In this document: piece after piece, positions 13,425 to 20,756 of the stretch
Position numbering within the stretch: the first letter of the stretch is position 1
Layout of the letters: each line of letters starts with the position of its first letter
IMG/VR virus record: IMGVR_UViG_3300032296_004021
Coordinates: 1-40,823 of that record
From: a virus
Reading direction: 5' to 3' (one strand)
DNA: 40,823 bases
Position numbers and translations under genes: made by a program
The notes under the pieces: model-generated
Databases searched by the model: none
The model's input: the letters and a program-made list of their open reading frames with translations, nothing else
Told to the model about the DNA's origin: nothing

Positions 13425-14091
13425 AATCTATTTGTTTTGTTTCAGTGTCAAAATCTATTACAATTGGTTTGTTTTCATATTGGTATCTTTCATTCAAAAC
13501 AGAGGCATTCAAGAATTCGACACCAAAAAAATTCTTTTGTCCGTAAGCCCAATGAATGTGTCCACAGACATGTATTTTGGGTTGAACTTCCATAACTCTG
13601 TTGAAGAGGTCTTGACATCCGACCTGTTCACCACGCTGAGTGTAATCTAACATACCATAGGCAGGTCCATGAGTGATTAGAACATCAGTATTACCAGGAA
13701 TGAGTTTCCATTTTTCAGCCAATTTTTCACCTCTTGGTAAGTTGAAAGCCCAATCATAAAATTCAGGTTGCCAAGGACTTCCATAGAATTTTACTCCATC
13801 AATTTCCACGCCACTATCATAAAGATAATGAACTCCCTTTTCTTTATATTCAGGAGCAATGTCATGAACAATTTCAAAACCGAAATCGTGATTTCCTGCG
13901 ATGAAGATTTTATGGGTAAAATCGGTATTACTGAACCAATCTAAAAAATCTTTTATTTCGTTGGTTTTACCAACATTAGTGCAATCACCAGCATGAACCA
14001 AAACATCACCTGAACCAAGTATATTGTTGTATGCTTTGGATGTGAGATGTTCATGTTTTCCATGAGTGTCACTTATGAATACAATTTTCAT
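13417..14091 (-). CDS. Calcineurin-like metallophosphoesterase
   Basis: This 224-aa protein has the five metal-binding blocks of the family in order: SDTHG (7-11), HAGDCTN (33-39), AGNHDFG (65-71), ITHGPAYGM (about 139-147) and CGHIHWAYG (about 177-185). Such enzymes hydrolyse phosphomono- or diesters, including cyclic nucleotides. It resembles the MPPED-type branch by its short HGP and GHIH blocks. The substrate is unknown. The start codon overlaps the stop of the membrane-peptide gene upstream (ATGA), and the next gene overlaps its end, so it belongs to a coupled operon with the cREC-like gene. Confidence 0.92.
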   Translation of the reverse strand: MKIVFISDTHGKHEHLTSKAYNNILGSGDVLVHAGDCTNVGKTNEIKDFLDWFSNTDFTHKIFIAGNHDFGFEIVHDIAPEYKEKGVHYLYDSGVEIDGVKFYGSPWQPEFYDWAFNLPRGEKLAEKWKLIPGNTDVLITHGPAYGMLDYTQRGEQVGCQDLFNRVMEVQPKIHVCGHIHWAYGQKNFFGVEFLNASVLNERYQYENKPIVIDFDTETKQIDYV

Positions 14092-14246
14092 AAAATTTGT
14101 TGTTTATCTTCTTCGTTTGCGTCCCAATCCAAAAAATCATGTCCTTTATAATCAGGATGATTTCTTTTCATGTTATCGATACCCCTAACCCATATCCATG
14201 AGATTAGTCCGACGAAGATAAACATAATTAACCAAAAAACAAACAT
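14088..14246 (-). CDS. 52-aa membrane peptide, coupled to metallophosphoesterase
   Basis: The protein starts MFVFWLIMFIFVGLISWIWV, a single membrane helix, and then a charged cytoplasmic tail (RGIDNMKRNHPDYKGHDFLD). Its stop codon overlaps the ATG of the metallophosphoesterase (ATGA), which indicates translational coupling. It could be a membrane anchor or partner for that enzyme, but no family is known to me. Confidence 0.65.
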   Translation of the reverse strand: MFVFWLIMFIFVGLISWIWVRGIDNMKRNHPDYKGHDFLDWDANEEDKQQIL

Positions 14247-14261
14247 ATATAAAAAATTAAT

Positions 14262-14861
14262 TTAATCCCACCAACCTCTCATTCCTGAACCATCAAACCA
14301 TTTATCATATAAACCCCTTTTTTCTTTATCTGGAAGACTTTCATCGTTGAGCTTGGATTTATATTCATCTGAATTTTGACCCTTCAAAATGTCCCAAATT
14401 TCACTCCATTCACTTTCTTCTATTTGACGGGCTCTTTCATAAACTTTTTTATTATGTTCGTATTCTTCAGGACTATCTTCACGGCCTGTGAGCCAATTAT
14501 CTAAATTTTGGAGTTCCCCTAATTCTAGTTCCGCACGACTAACATAGTAATCAGTTTTAACATTATTAAGTAAGTCGATAACTCTATTAATTTTCTCTAC
14601 TTTTTTATTACGAGAAATTTCTTCTTCATGACCATCTCTTAAAACACTTGATGTCTTTTTTAGAGAACGACTAAAAAGTTGAAGGTTAAATGAATAGTCC
14701 CAACCTCTGAATTCCCATAATTCTTTTCTAAAAAACCATACATTCCTAAAAAACGCAGGAATTTTATATCTGAAGAGTTCATAAGTTTTATACCACCATG
14801 TTTGATGACGTATCATAACTTTTAATGACTTGAAAAAACTATCAGTATAAACTATTTTCAT
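14262..14861 (-). CDS. Hypothetical phage protein, helical
   Basis: This 199-aa protein is rich in Trp, Phe and charged residues. The N-terminal half (WWYKTYELFRYKIPAFFRNV, WFFRKELWEFRGWDYSFNLQ) is basic and aromatic, while the C-terminal half is acidic and helical and ends LYDKWFDGSGMRGWWD. It has no membrane segment and no catalytic motif I know. It follows the 70-aa gene by 6 nt on the same strand. The layout is similar to conserved unknown proteins of large phages, but I cannot name a family. Confidence 0.65.
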   Translation of the reverse strand: MKIVYTDSFFKSLKVMIRHQTWWYKTYELFRYKIPAFFRNVWFFRKELWEFRGWDYSFNLQLFSRSLKKTSSVLRDGHEEEISRNKKVEKINRVIDLLNNVKTDYYVSRAELELGELQNLDNWLTGREDSPEEYEHNKKVYERARQIEESEWSEIWDILKGQNSDEYKSKLNDESLPDKEKRGLYDKWFDGSGMRGWWD

Positions 14862-14867
14862 ATTTTA

Positions 14868-15080
14868 TTAGAGGATTGAGAGTTCTTTATCGTATAATTT
14901 ATATCGTAAATCTCGAACTAAATCACTAGCAGCAGAATGTCCGATTGTATTTTCATAAATACGAACAAAATTGTTAACAAGATTTTCACAATTTTTTGCT
15001 TGTTCAGGAGTCTTACAAGAATTAACAACTTCTGTTAACCACTTGAGAGAATCGCCCCAATGTTTGCTTTTGATTTCCAT
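14868..15080 (-). CDS. 70-aa hypothetical protein
   Basis: The protein starts MEIKSKHWGDSLKWLTEVVN and is wholly helical with two cysteines (NSCKTPEQAKNCENLVNNF). On the minus strand a TATATTTG element lies about 14 nt upstream of the ATG and fits the Bacteroidota -7 motif. It is the first gene of a two-gene unit with the 199-aa protein. Function unknown. Confidence 0.6.
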   Translation of the reverse strand: MEIKSKHWGDSLKWLTEVVNSCKTPEQAKNCENLVNNFVRIYENTIGHSAASDLVRDLRYKLYDKELSIL

Positions 15081-15105
15081 AGTTGAATATTTCTACAAAT
15101 ATAGT

Positions 15106-15143
15106 AAAAAAATAAGACCCGACAAAATTATTTGACGGGTCTT
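15106..15143 (-). terminator. Rho-independent terminator
   Basis: AAGACCCG (15114-15121) pairs with CGGGTCTT (15136-15143). On the minus strand the stem is followed by a TTATTTTTTT run. It can end transcripts from the endolysin gene. Confidence 0.8.
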
Positions 15144-15193
15144 TTGGAAAGGATATATGAGAACACTCTCGAGGAGTGATGTAAAGATAAATA
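15144..15193 (-). ncRNA. Possible short RNA between a TATTTAT box and a terminator
   Basis: A minus-strand TATTTAT (15187-15193) lies 44 nt upstream of the terminator at 15106-15143. Between them is the hairpin CACTC-CTCGA-GAGTG (15164-15178) and no ATG. If the box starts transcription, the product would be an RNA of about 70 nt. It may also only be the 3' tail of the endolysin transcript. Confidence 0.25.
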
Positions 15194-15239
15194 TAATCTA
15201 AAATCAAAAAAATACAAGTGGCAGTGTTAAAAACACTAA

Positions 15240-16070
15240 TTATTTCAATAACTGATAATATTCTTTGAAATGTTTGATTCTATCTGCCAATCCTATAGTT
15301 CCACCATTTACTCTTTTAGTAACTGCTGTCACTGTCGCATCATCAGCTCCTTTATCACAAATTGACCATAATTTGTTCGAATCAAAAAAGAATGCCGCAG
15401 AAGCCAAAGGATATTTGGTTGCGACTAAATCAGGATTTGATACTGTATCTTCACCTATGAATTTAGCAAAATTTGTGTAGTTTTGTTTACCTGTTAATTG
15501 TATAAAACCACGACCTCTAAATTTGAAACCTTCTTTTGTTGTTTCATCTCCATTACCCATTCTTCCACCATAAACTCTTGAGGCGATTTTTTCAGGGTTT
15601 CTTGCATAAGATTCAGAAAGGTTTCCTGGAAAATATTTTGGAAATATCTTTTTCAAACCATCGGAAGAGTAGTTTAAATTTTCTTGAACTGCTTTGAAAC
15701 CTCCAGACTCATGTCCACATTGAGCTAAAAAATGTGCTAATCTTAACGGGGTTGTGATATTGAATTTTTTTGCAGTGTCAGGAATTTGGGCAATTACCGC
15801 ATCAGGTATGTGTCCCTTGAGATTATTTAATTTGAAACCCTCCATTTGAGCTATAGGTTGAGATGGAACGGTTTCAGCTACAACTTGTGTGCCGAATAAC
15901 TTCCCCCATGTTCCCTCACCTACAATTCCATCGGGAGTCAAACCATTTTTTAATTGAAAAGCTTTAACCGCTTCTTCAGTCCCCCCACCAAAAATACCGT
16001 CAGCAGTTAATCCTAATTTGGATTGTAATTTTTTTACATCTTCACCAGATGAACCTTTTTTCAATAACAT
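15240..16070 (-). CDS. Endolysin: peptidoglycan-binding domain plus GH19 chitinase-like domain
   Basis: This 276-aa protein starts with a PG_binding_1 domain (GSSGEDVKKLQSKLGLTADG, 7-26, and GLTPDGIVGEGTWGKLFG). A short linker leads to a glycoside hydrolase 19 domain: LAHFLAQCGHESGGF (111-125) with the catalytic Glu121, YGGRMGNGDE (167-176), and FRGRGFIQLTGKQNY (184-198). It should cut the glycan strands of peptidoglycan. There is no signal peptide, so export would rely on a holin. A minus-strand TATTTAT (16085-16091) lies 14 nt before the ATG. It follows the spanin-like genes. Confidence 0.94.
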   Translation of the reverse strand: MLLKKGSSGEDVKKLQSKLGLTADGIFGGGTEEAVKAFQLKNGLTPDGIVGEGTWGKLFGTQVVAETVPSQPIAQMEGFKLNNLKGHIPDAVIAQIPDTAKKFNITTPLRLAHFLAQCGHESGGFKAVQENLNYSSDGLKKIFPKYFPGNLSESYARNPEKIASRVYGGRMGNGDETTKEGFKFRGRGFIQLTGKQNYTNFAKFIGEDTVSNPDLVATKYPLASAAFFFDSNKLWSICDKGADDATVTAVTKRVNGGTIGLADRIKHFKEYYQLLK

Positions 16071-16084
16071 AATTAAATTTTTTT

Positions 16085-16091
16085 ATAAATA
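16085..16091 (-). promoter_or_regulatory. TATTTAT box before the endolysin gene
   Basis: On the minus strand CTATTTATAAAAAAATT lies 14 nt before the endolysin ATG at 16070, in the short gap after the spanin-like gene. Confidence 0.45.
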
Positions 16092-16093
16092 GT

Positions 16094-16537
16094 TTATTTT
16101 GATAATACAAAGAAAGTTGACCACCCCAAAACAACAAAAGCGAAACCAACAGTAGTAAACCTTCTTTCTCTCCTATCGGACCAAACTTGTTTCTTAACTC
16201 TTAAATATTCTTCTTGCAAACGAATATTTTCCTCGTTCAGGGAATTTATGTTTTTACCTAATGAGATGATATTTTTATTCAATGAAATTAAACTATCATT
16301 AAAGGTTCTATTCAAACGAAATAACTCTTTTTTTGAATTTTCGATTACGACTGTTTTAGATTTAATAGAATCATTTAGTATCGAAAATTCTTTATTGATA
16401 TCCTGACCTTGTTTCAAAGTCATTATAACAACGGTGTCCCCATTAATAACTTTAGTTATTGGATACTGGCAATAACTTGAAAGGCTCACCAAAAGTGTTA
16501 ATATCGTTAAGCTGAGTTTTAAGAGCATTGTTTTCAA
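16094..16537 (-). CDS. Spanin-like periplasmic coiled-coil protein
   Basis: This 147-aa protein has an N-terminal hydrophobic signal (MKTMLLKLSLTILTLLVSLS), a long coiled coil rich in Asn, Leu and Glu (about 40-120, for example LNKNIISLGKNINSLNEENI), a basic stop (SDRRERRF) and a C-terminal membrane helix (TTVGFAFVVLGWSTFFVLS). Its start overlaps the lipoprotein gene by 86 nt in another frame, as spanin pairs often do. It should span the periplasm and help disrupt the outer membrane. The two hydrophobic ends are unusual for a classical inner-membrane spanin. Confidence 0.65.
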   Translation of the reverse strand: MKTMLLKLSLTILTLLVSLSSYCQYPITKVINGDTVVIMTLKQGQDINKEFSILNDSIKSKTVVIENSKKELFRLNRTFNDSLISLNKNIISLGKNINSLNEENIRLQEEYLRVKKQVWSDRRERRFTTVGFAFVVLGWSTFFVLSK

Positions 16538-16778
16538 TTTTTAATTGTTTATTTTCTTCTTTGAGTGTAGTGATTTGTTTTACAGTTTTTTCTACTTTGC
16601 CTGTAATTGTTGAATCACTTTTTTTATTTGCTGAATCAACGGTTGAAAGATTTTTTTGACTTTGTTGAATGATTGAATCAATTTGAAAACTTGTTTCATT
16701 TTTTTCTATATTTTTTTCATTATTATGGTTAGAACAACCTAAAACCAAAAGTGTTGATAAAACATATAACTTTTTCAT
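16452..16778 (-). CDS. Outer-membrane lipoprotein, o-spanin candidate
   Basis: This 108-aa protein begins MKKLYVLSTLLVLGCSNHNN, a lipoprotein signal with lipobox LVLGC and Cys15 as the modified residue. The mature part is a coiled coil (KVEKTVKQITTLKEENKQLK, IENNALKTQLNDI). The 3' part overlaps the next gene by 86 nt. Together with it and the upstream membrane protein, it forms a lysis cassette before the endolysin. The lipoprotein plus coiled coil plan fits an outer-membrane spanin subunit. Confidence 0.75.
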   Translation of the reverse strand: MKKLYVLSTLLVLGCSNHNNEKNIEKNETSFQIDSIIQQSQKNLSTVDSANKKSDSTITGKVEKTVKQITTLKEENKQLKIENNALKTQLNDINTFGEPFKLLPVSNN

Positions 16779-16779
16779 A

Positions 16780-17082
16780 TTAGTTTATTTTACCTAATTC
16801 TTGGAGAACATTTATTTTGGAAGCTAAAGCAGATGATGTGCTGTCGGATTTACGTAGTTGGTCGACTAAAACAGTCACTCTTTGTTCCAAAGATTCGATT
16901 TTTGCATCTTGTTTTTTCTGTATGTCTTGATTAGATAATTTTATATCAACATACAAATAACCAATTGCAATCAAAACAATGAATAACAAACCTTTGACAG
17001 GGTCCTTTGAAAATTCTTTGAATGAAATTGGAGGTTTAATCGCCCCTACGGCGGTGTCTACAGCAGTCTTTTTCGTTGCCAT
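16780..17082 (-). CDS. Membrane-anchored coiled-coil protein of the lysis cassette
   Basis: This 100-aa protein has a polar N-terminus (MATKKTAVDTAVGAIKPPIS), a membrane helix (GLLFIVLIAIGYLYVDIKL, about 31-49) and a periplasmic coiled coil (SNQDIQKKQDAKIESLEQRV and following). It fits an inner-membrane spanin or a pinholin-like subunit. It is the first gene of the cassette and ends 1 nt before the lipoprotein gene. A minus-strand TATTTAT (17151-17157) lies 68 nt upstream, giving a leader of about 60 nt. Confidence 0.65.
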   Translation of the reverse strand: MATKKTAVDTAVGAIKPPISFKEFSKDPVKGLLFIVLIAIGYLYVDIKLSNQDIQKKQDAKIESLEQRVTVLVDQLRKSDSTSSALASKINVLQELGKIN

Positions 17083-17150
17083 TTTCTTTTAATTTTTTAA
17101 TTTAATTTAAGAGAATCCCATTAGTTTTAATGAGAAGTATCTTGGTATTA

Positions 17151-17186
17151 ATAAATATTGGTTTGAATTGATTTTGTTATATTTAT
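17151..17186. promoter_or_regulatory. Divergent TATTTAT boxes, lysis cassette and PPK2
   Basis: The minus-strand box (17151-17157) faces the lysis cassette and the plus-strand box (17180-17186) stands 18 nt before the PPK2 ATG at 17205. Confidence 0.45.
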
Positions 17187-17204
17187 TGTAAATAAGTTTT
17201 GAGT

Positions 17205-18308
17205 ATGAAGTTAATTTCTGACATAGATAGAATTAGAGAAGTCATGGGAATAATCAAAGAATCCCAACAAGAAGAATATCCAAAGATGAATATGAATTTG
17301 AAAAAAACTGTTGAAATTTTACAGTTTTTAAAACTCTACTCTGGAAAATTGGAAAGAATGCTCGGTGACTTATCGGATTTCGCCAAAAATCAAGTTATTG
17401 ATTTTGATTTACTCGAGAGAGGATTAAGAAAGGTTTTACTGAAAAAAGGAAATAAAGAAAAAAACGTTGAAGAATACTTTTCCAAAGTTTTGAGTTCCCT
17501 TAAATATAGAGAAAGAGCCGGATATGGAACTGAACCTGAAAGTGAAGATTATGAATTCGAGATTGAGGAACCATCTATAATACCAAAAAAAGTATTCAGA
17601 AAAGAACTATATGAATTACAGGTAGAACTTTTGAAATTACAAGAATGGTTGAAAAAAACTGGAAAGACTGTAATCATAGTTTTCGAAGGTAGAGATTCCG
17701 CAGGAAAAGGTTCAACTATAAAAAAGTTTACTGAAAATTTGAACCCAAGATATTACAATGTAGTTGCTCTCGGAGTTCCAACACCAGAAGAAAGAAAAGA
17801 TTGGTGGAATCGTTATAAGAAAGAAATTAAACCAGGAATGATTAATTTCTTCGATAGAAGTTGGTATAATAGAGGACTGATTGAACCTGTTATGGGATAT
17901 GGTAGTCCCGAAGAATATGAAGATTTCATGGAGAATGTAGCAGATTTTGAATCTGATTTAGTTAAAGAAGGAGACTATTTGTTCAAACTTTGGTTTTCAA
18001 TCGAGAAAGATACACAAAAAAGGAGATTTGATATCCGTCAAAAATCACCACTAAAATATTGGAAGTATTCTCCCAACGACGCAAAAATGCAAGACCTTTG
18101 GGACAGATTTACTGAATTCAAAGAAAAATTGTTTGATAAAACATCAACTTTGAATAACCCATGGGTTATCATAGACGCTCAAGACAAAAGAATTTCAGGG
18201 CTCAACGCCATTAGATATGTTCTTCAGAACATTCCATATGAAGGAAAAGATGATAAAGTATTGGAAAGGGAGTATCCTGAAGTTATTGCGGTTCTCAAAC
18301 CTCAATAG
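17205..18308 (+). CDS. ppk2: Polyphosphate kinase 2 with N-terminal tag
   Basis: This 367-aa protein starts MKLISDIDRIREVMGIIKES; a TTG 6 nt earlier is less likely. The first 20 residues match the tag of the protein at 30015 (EINRSREIMG) and contain an IKE-S motif. Residues 21-120 are a helical extension not expected in PPK2. The kinase domain has Walker A EGRDSAGKGS (161-170), NFFDRSWYNRGLIEPVMGY with Walker B (about 214-232), and SPLKYWKYSPNDAKMQDLW. PPK2 moves phosphate between polyphosphate and nucleotides. A phage could use it to make NTPs or NDPs from host polyphosphate. The tag suggests it may be packaged in the virion. Confidence 0.93.
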   Translation: MKLISDIDRIREVMGIIKESQQEEYPKMNMNLKKTVEILQFLKLYSGKLERMLGDLSDFAKNQVIDFDLLERGLRKVLLKKGNKEKNVEEYFSKVLSSLKYRERAGYGTEPESEDYEFEIEEPSIIPKKVFRKELYELQVELLKLQEWLKKTGKTVIIVFEGRDSAGKGSTIKKFTENLNPRYYNVVALGVPTPEERKDWWNRYKKEIKPGMINFFDRSWYNRGLIEPVMGYGSPEEYEDFMENVADFESDLVKEGDYLFKLWFSIEKDTQKRRFDIRQKSPLKYWKYSPNDAKMQDLWDRFTEFKEKLFDKTSTLNNPWVIIDAQDKRISGLNAIRYVLQNIPYEGKDDKVLEREYPEVIAVLKPQ

Positions 18309-18502
18309 TCATCTTTCCAATTTTCGAACATTTCACGATTTGTCGATGAAATCCAAAGGTCTAAAAGTAAAAAAACCAAGAATGTTTGTATTTCAGAAAT
18401 CGGATGATTAGTAGAGAAATTTTGTTGGGCTAACCAAATTAAGATTTTAACACCACAATAAAGTCGAGTAATAAGGAGAAATATACCGATTACTATTTTC
18501 AT
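18302..18502 (-). CDS. Small membrane protein, unknown
   Basis: This 66-aa protein starts MKIVIGIFLLITRLYCGVKI and has two hydrophobic stretches (IGIFLLITRLYCGVKILIWL and FLVFLLLDLWI), ending in an acidic/aromatic tail (NREMFENWKDDY). It overlaps the PPK2 gene end by 7 nt on the other strand. A plus-strand frame over the same bases has no credible start, so this is the better reading of the 230-nt gap. No family is known. Confidence 0.5.
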   Translation of the reverse strand: MKIVIGIFLLITRLYCGVKILIWLAQQNFSTNHPISEIQTFLVFLLLDLWISSTNREMFENWKDDY

Positions 18503-18518
18503 TACTCAAAAATAAAAC

Positions 18519-18525
18519 TATTTAT
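18519..18525 (+). promoter_or_regulatory. TATTTAT box
   Basis: ACTATTTATTTGTAAATCC lies 16 nt before the ATG at 18542. Confidence 0.45.
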
Positions 18526-18541
18526 TTGTAAATCCAAATAT

Positions 18542-19168
18542 ATGAATAAGCTCAGAGAATTAATAAGAGAAACTTTAGAAGAGCACCTTGATAAGTCATT
18601 ATTACTTAAAGAAGATGTCAGAATTTCCGAAGCACTCCAATATCACATTGACAACCAAATGAATTTAACTAATAATGTTTTTAGGGCTTATTCTGAAGGA
18701 TATTTTGATTTAGTTAATGAAGTTAGGGAACTTTGGACTAAAGGTTTGATTGAACTAAATGAAGAAGATACATTGATGGTAGAATCAGATTTAGGTAAAA
18801 GGGTGAAAATAAATGGAGAAATAGTTTATTTGGATGCTCCATTTTTAGTTGAGGACGAAGATGAACAAGATGTTTTGGAAGAGGCTAAACATAGAGGAAA
18901 AAATGTAAAACTTGGAAAACCATTTAGAACACCTGGTGGACCGAAAAAGTTTGCGGTATATGTTAAAAGTAAAAATGGTGGTGTAAAAAAGGTTACTTTC
19001 GGTGACCCCAATTTGAGGGTGAGAAATAAAAATAAAGGGGCGGCAAAATCTTTCAGAGCCCGTCATAAATGTGACCAAAAGAAAGATAGAACAACCGCAG
19101 GATATTGGTCTTGTAATGTTGGTCGATATGCAAAACAATTAGGTCTTTCCTCATCAAATTCTTGGTAA
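18542..19168 (+). CDS. Tagged virion-structural-type protein
   Basis: This 208-aa protein begins MNKLRELIRETLEEHLDKSL, the same tag style as the nuclease-like protein at 11589. An ISE-A motif (RISEALQY) and an LEE-A motif (DVLEEAKHRG, near residue 114) follow; both fit a T4-type prohead protease site. After the second site the protein is very basic: KLGKPFRTPGGPKKFAVYVK, VTFGDPNLRVRNKNKGAAKS, FRARHKCDQKKDRTTAGYWS. That C-terminal module recurs in structural proteins of large phages as I remember it. I infer an acidic pro-region that is cleaved off and a basic, DNA- or capsid-binding mature part. Confidence 0.75.
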   Translation: MNKLRELIRETLEEHLDKSLLLKEDVRISEALQYHIDNQMNLTNNVFRAYSEGYFDLVNEVRELWTKGLIELNEEDTLMVESDLGKRVKINGEIVYLDAPFLVEDEDEQDVLEEAKHRGKNVKLGKPFRTPGGPKKFAVYVKSKNGGVKKVTFGDPNLRVRNKNKGAAKSFRARHKCDQKKDRTTAGYWSCNVGRYAKQLGLSSSNSW

Positions 19169-19512
19169 TGAATTTAGAAAAAATTAAAAATTATTTGAAT
19201 GTATTTTTGGAATCTGTTGTAATACCAAAAATAAACGAAGAAAGAAGTCAACAAGGCTATGAACCAATAAATCTTGAGGTTTTTCAGATTTTGAAAGGTA
19301 GTTATCAACCACCAACAATCCATGTTTTTCTTGACTCGGAACCTAAATTGAGAAAAGGTATGGGTTTGAAACCTGCAACTAGTCTTATGATGTCGCGTAT
19401 TGAACAAGATATTCGTGATTTTTTAAAATCTTTTTTTATTTTTAAAATTGCAATACATTGGAATAAAAGACCAACTTTAAAAAATGACTCCTTACACTCA
19501 ACAGATTTCTAA
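19168..19512 (+). CDS. Hypothetical protein
   Basis: This 114-aa protein starts MNLEKIKNYLNVFLESVVIP; its ATG overlaps the previous stop codon (TAATG), so the two are coupled. It contains GYEPINLEVFQILKGSYQPP and PTIHVFLDSEPKLRKGMG. Alpha/beta in character, without recognisable motifs. The next gene starts inside its 3' end. Confidence 0.6.
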   Translation: MNLEKIKNYLNVFLESVVIPKINEERSQQGYEPINLEVFQILKGSYQPPTIHVFLDSEPKLRKGMGLKPATSLMMSRIEQDIRDFLKSFFIFKIAIHWNKRPTLKNDSLHSTDF

Positions 19513-19750
19513 CGGAAAAATTTATAGAACATTCAGTCCTGATGTTGATTCAGACGAGTTAAAATGGCATCAAGACCTCAAAGACAGAAAAGTCACAATA
19601 ATCGAATCAGGAGGATGGTTATTTCAAATGGATGATGGTTTGCCAAACAAATTGTCAAATGCCGAGCAAATTTTCATACCCAAACTTGTTTGGCATAGAG
19701 TCATCAAAGGACAAGATAATTTAATAGTAGAAATTGAGGAATATGATTGA
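19484..19750 (+). CDS. Small phage protein with cupin-like pattern
   Basis: This 88-aa protein (MTPYTQQISNGKIYRTFSPD) contains ELKWHQDLKDRKVTIIESGG, WLFQMDDGLPNKL and IFIPKLVWHRVIKGQDNLIV. The WHQD start, GGW-FQ-DD middle and IPxxxWHRVIKG end are reminiscent of small single-domain beta proteins of large phages, with His residues that could bind metal. The cupin idea is weak. It overlaps the genes before and after by 29 and 8 nt. Confidence 0.65.
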   Translation: MTPYTQQISNGKIYRTFSPDVDSDELKWHQDLKDRKVTIIESGGWLFQMDDGLPNKLSNAEQIFIPKLVWHRVIKGQDNLIVEIEEYD

Positions 19751-19940
19751 TTTTGATTTAGATGAGATAGGGTATTTCAAGTATAAAGGGTATAATAATT
19801 TATTAGTGGATTGTGTCAAAGAATATCCAATAACTGAAGAAATAAGGGACTATCTTAAAAATAGGTTGTTGGAAATTGAAATAGAAACCAAAGAAAAGGA
19901 ACCGATAAGAATTAATGGTAAATTAGTTGTGATAATTTAA
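19743..19940 (+). CDS. 65-aa hypothetical protein
   Basis: The protein starts MIDFDLDEIGYFKYKGYNNL at an ATG that overlaps the end of the preceding gene by 8 nt. It is acidic and ends EPIRINGKLVVII. It is the last gene of a four-gene coupled unit from 18542. Tail-to-tail overlap of 4 nt with the minus-strand gene. Function unknown. Confidence 0.55.
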   Translation: MIDFDLDEIGYFKYKGYNNLLVDCVKEYPITEEIRDYLKNRLLEIEIETKEKEPIRINGKLVVII

Positions 19941-20719
19941 TCCTCTCCCAAAAACATATTTTTGACATCAAATTTTTTGACAAAAGAAGGAAATGCATCC
20001 TCATATGATTCAGGTGTTTCCTCGTTGATTTTGTTTGTGTATTGCCAATTCCAATAAAAATTGTCATTTGGTTTGAAACCAAAGAAGACATGAACTCTTC
20101 TTTGAGTATCTACAACATCAACACCATTCCAGTTATGTCCAGTACAAATGAATCCACTTTGAATATTTTCTAATATGTTTGATTCACCTAAAGTTGAATG
20201 TCTATTTTGTAACCAAGTCAATCTTTCAATTAATTTTTGATAAAACATCGAGGCTTGACCCCATCTCACAGAAGAAAAGAAAACTACCGCATTTGATTCC
20301 AAAAGTTCTTTCGAAATTTTCCAAAGCTCGTCATCAGGAAAATTAATATTAGCCCAACATCTATGTTCACCTGAAGGGTTTTTATTTTTGTCTTTCAGCA
20401 TTGCTTTTTTCACTCCACAAGAATTACCTTCGGCTCTCGAAACATTACCCTCACAAGGATATATCTTTAATTCAGGCACATCAATTAGGGTGGACTTATC
20501 ACCGAGATATTCATCAACAATCATCGCCAAGATGGTTGATTTGGGAATATCTATTTTATTCATATCCCAATTATATCTGTTTGAACAAGACAACAATAAT
20601 ACCTTGTCTAATTTTTGTAATTCCGAAATAGTTTTTTCCAAAGACTTTAGACTACCGGTTGAAGTATTCTTGAGACTTACATTATACTTGTCATAGAGTT
20701 CGTGTAATCTTTTTTCCAT
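19937..20719 (-). CDS. Flavodoxin-fold NAD(P)H/FMN reductase-like protein
   Basis: This 260-aa protein shows an alpha/beta pattern with KVLLLSCSNRYNWDMNKIDI and VVFFSSVRWGQASMFYQKLI (strand, flavin loop, helix), then ERLTWLQNRHST and GFICTGHNWNGVDVVDT. The strand followed by VRWGQAS and a long helix is typical of FMN-binding flavodoxin-like reductases (the YWGSxSxxLKxFIDR pattern). It should be a cytoplasmic oxidoreductase. Assignment rests on this pattern alone. A minus-strand TATTTAT (20726-20732) lies 6 nt upstream of the ATG. Confidence 0.6.
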   Translation of the reverse strand: MEKRLHELYDKYNVSLKNTSTGSLKSLEKTISELQKLDKVLLLSCSNRYNWDMNKIDIPKSTILAMIVDEYLGDKSTLIDVPELKIYPCEGNVSRAEGNSCGVKKAMLKDKNKNPSGEHRCWANINFPDDELWKISKELLESNAVVFFSSVRWGQASMFYQKLIERLTWLQNRHSTLGESNILENIQSGFICTGHNWNGVDVVDTQRRVHVFFGFKPNDNFYWNWQYTNKINEETPESYEDAFPSFVKKFDVKNMFLGED

Positions 20720-20725
20720 ATCTAA

Positions 20726-20732
20726 ATAAATA
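20726..20732 (-). promoter_or_regulatory. TATTTAT box, minus strand
   Basis: The box stands 6 nt before the ATG at 20719 of the flavodoxin-fold gene, in a 37-nt gap after the 329-aa gene. Confidence 0.4.
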
Positions 20733-20756
20733 CTCGAACATTGGAAGTTTGTGTCA

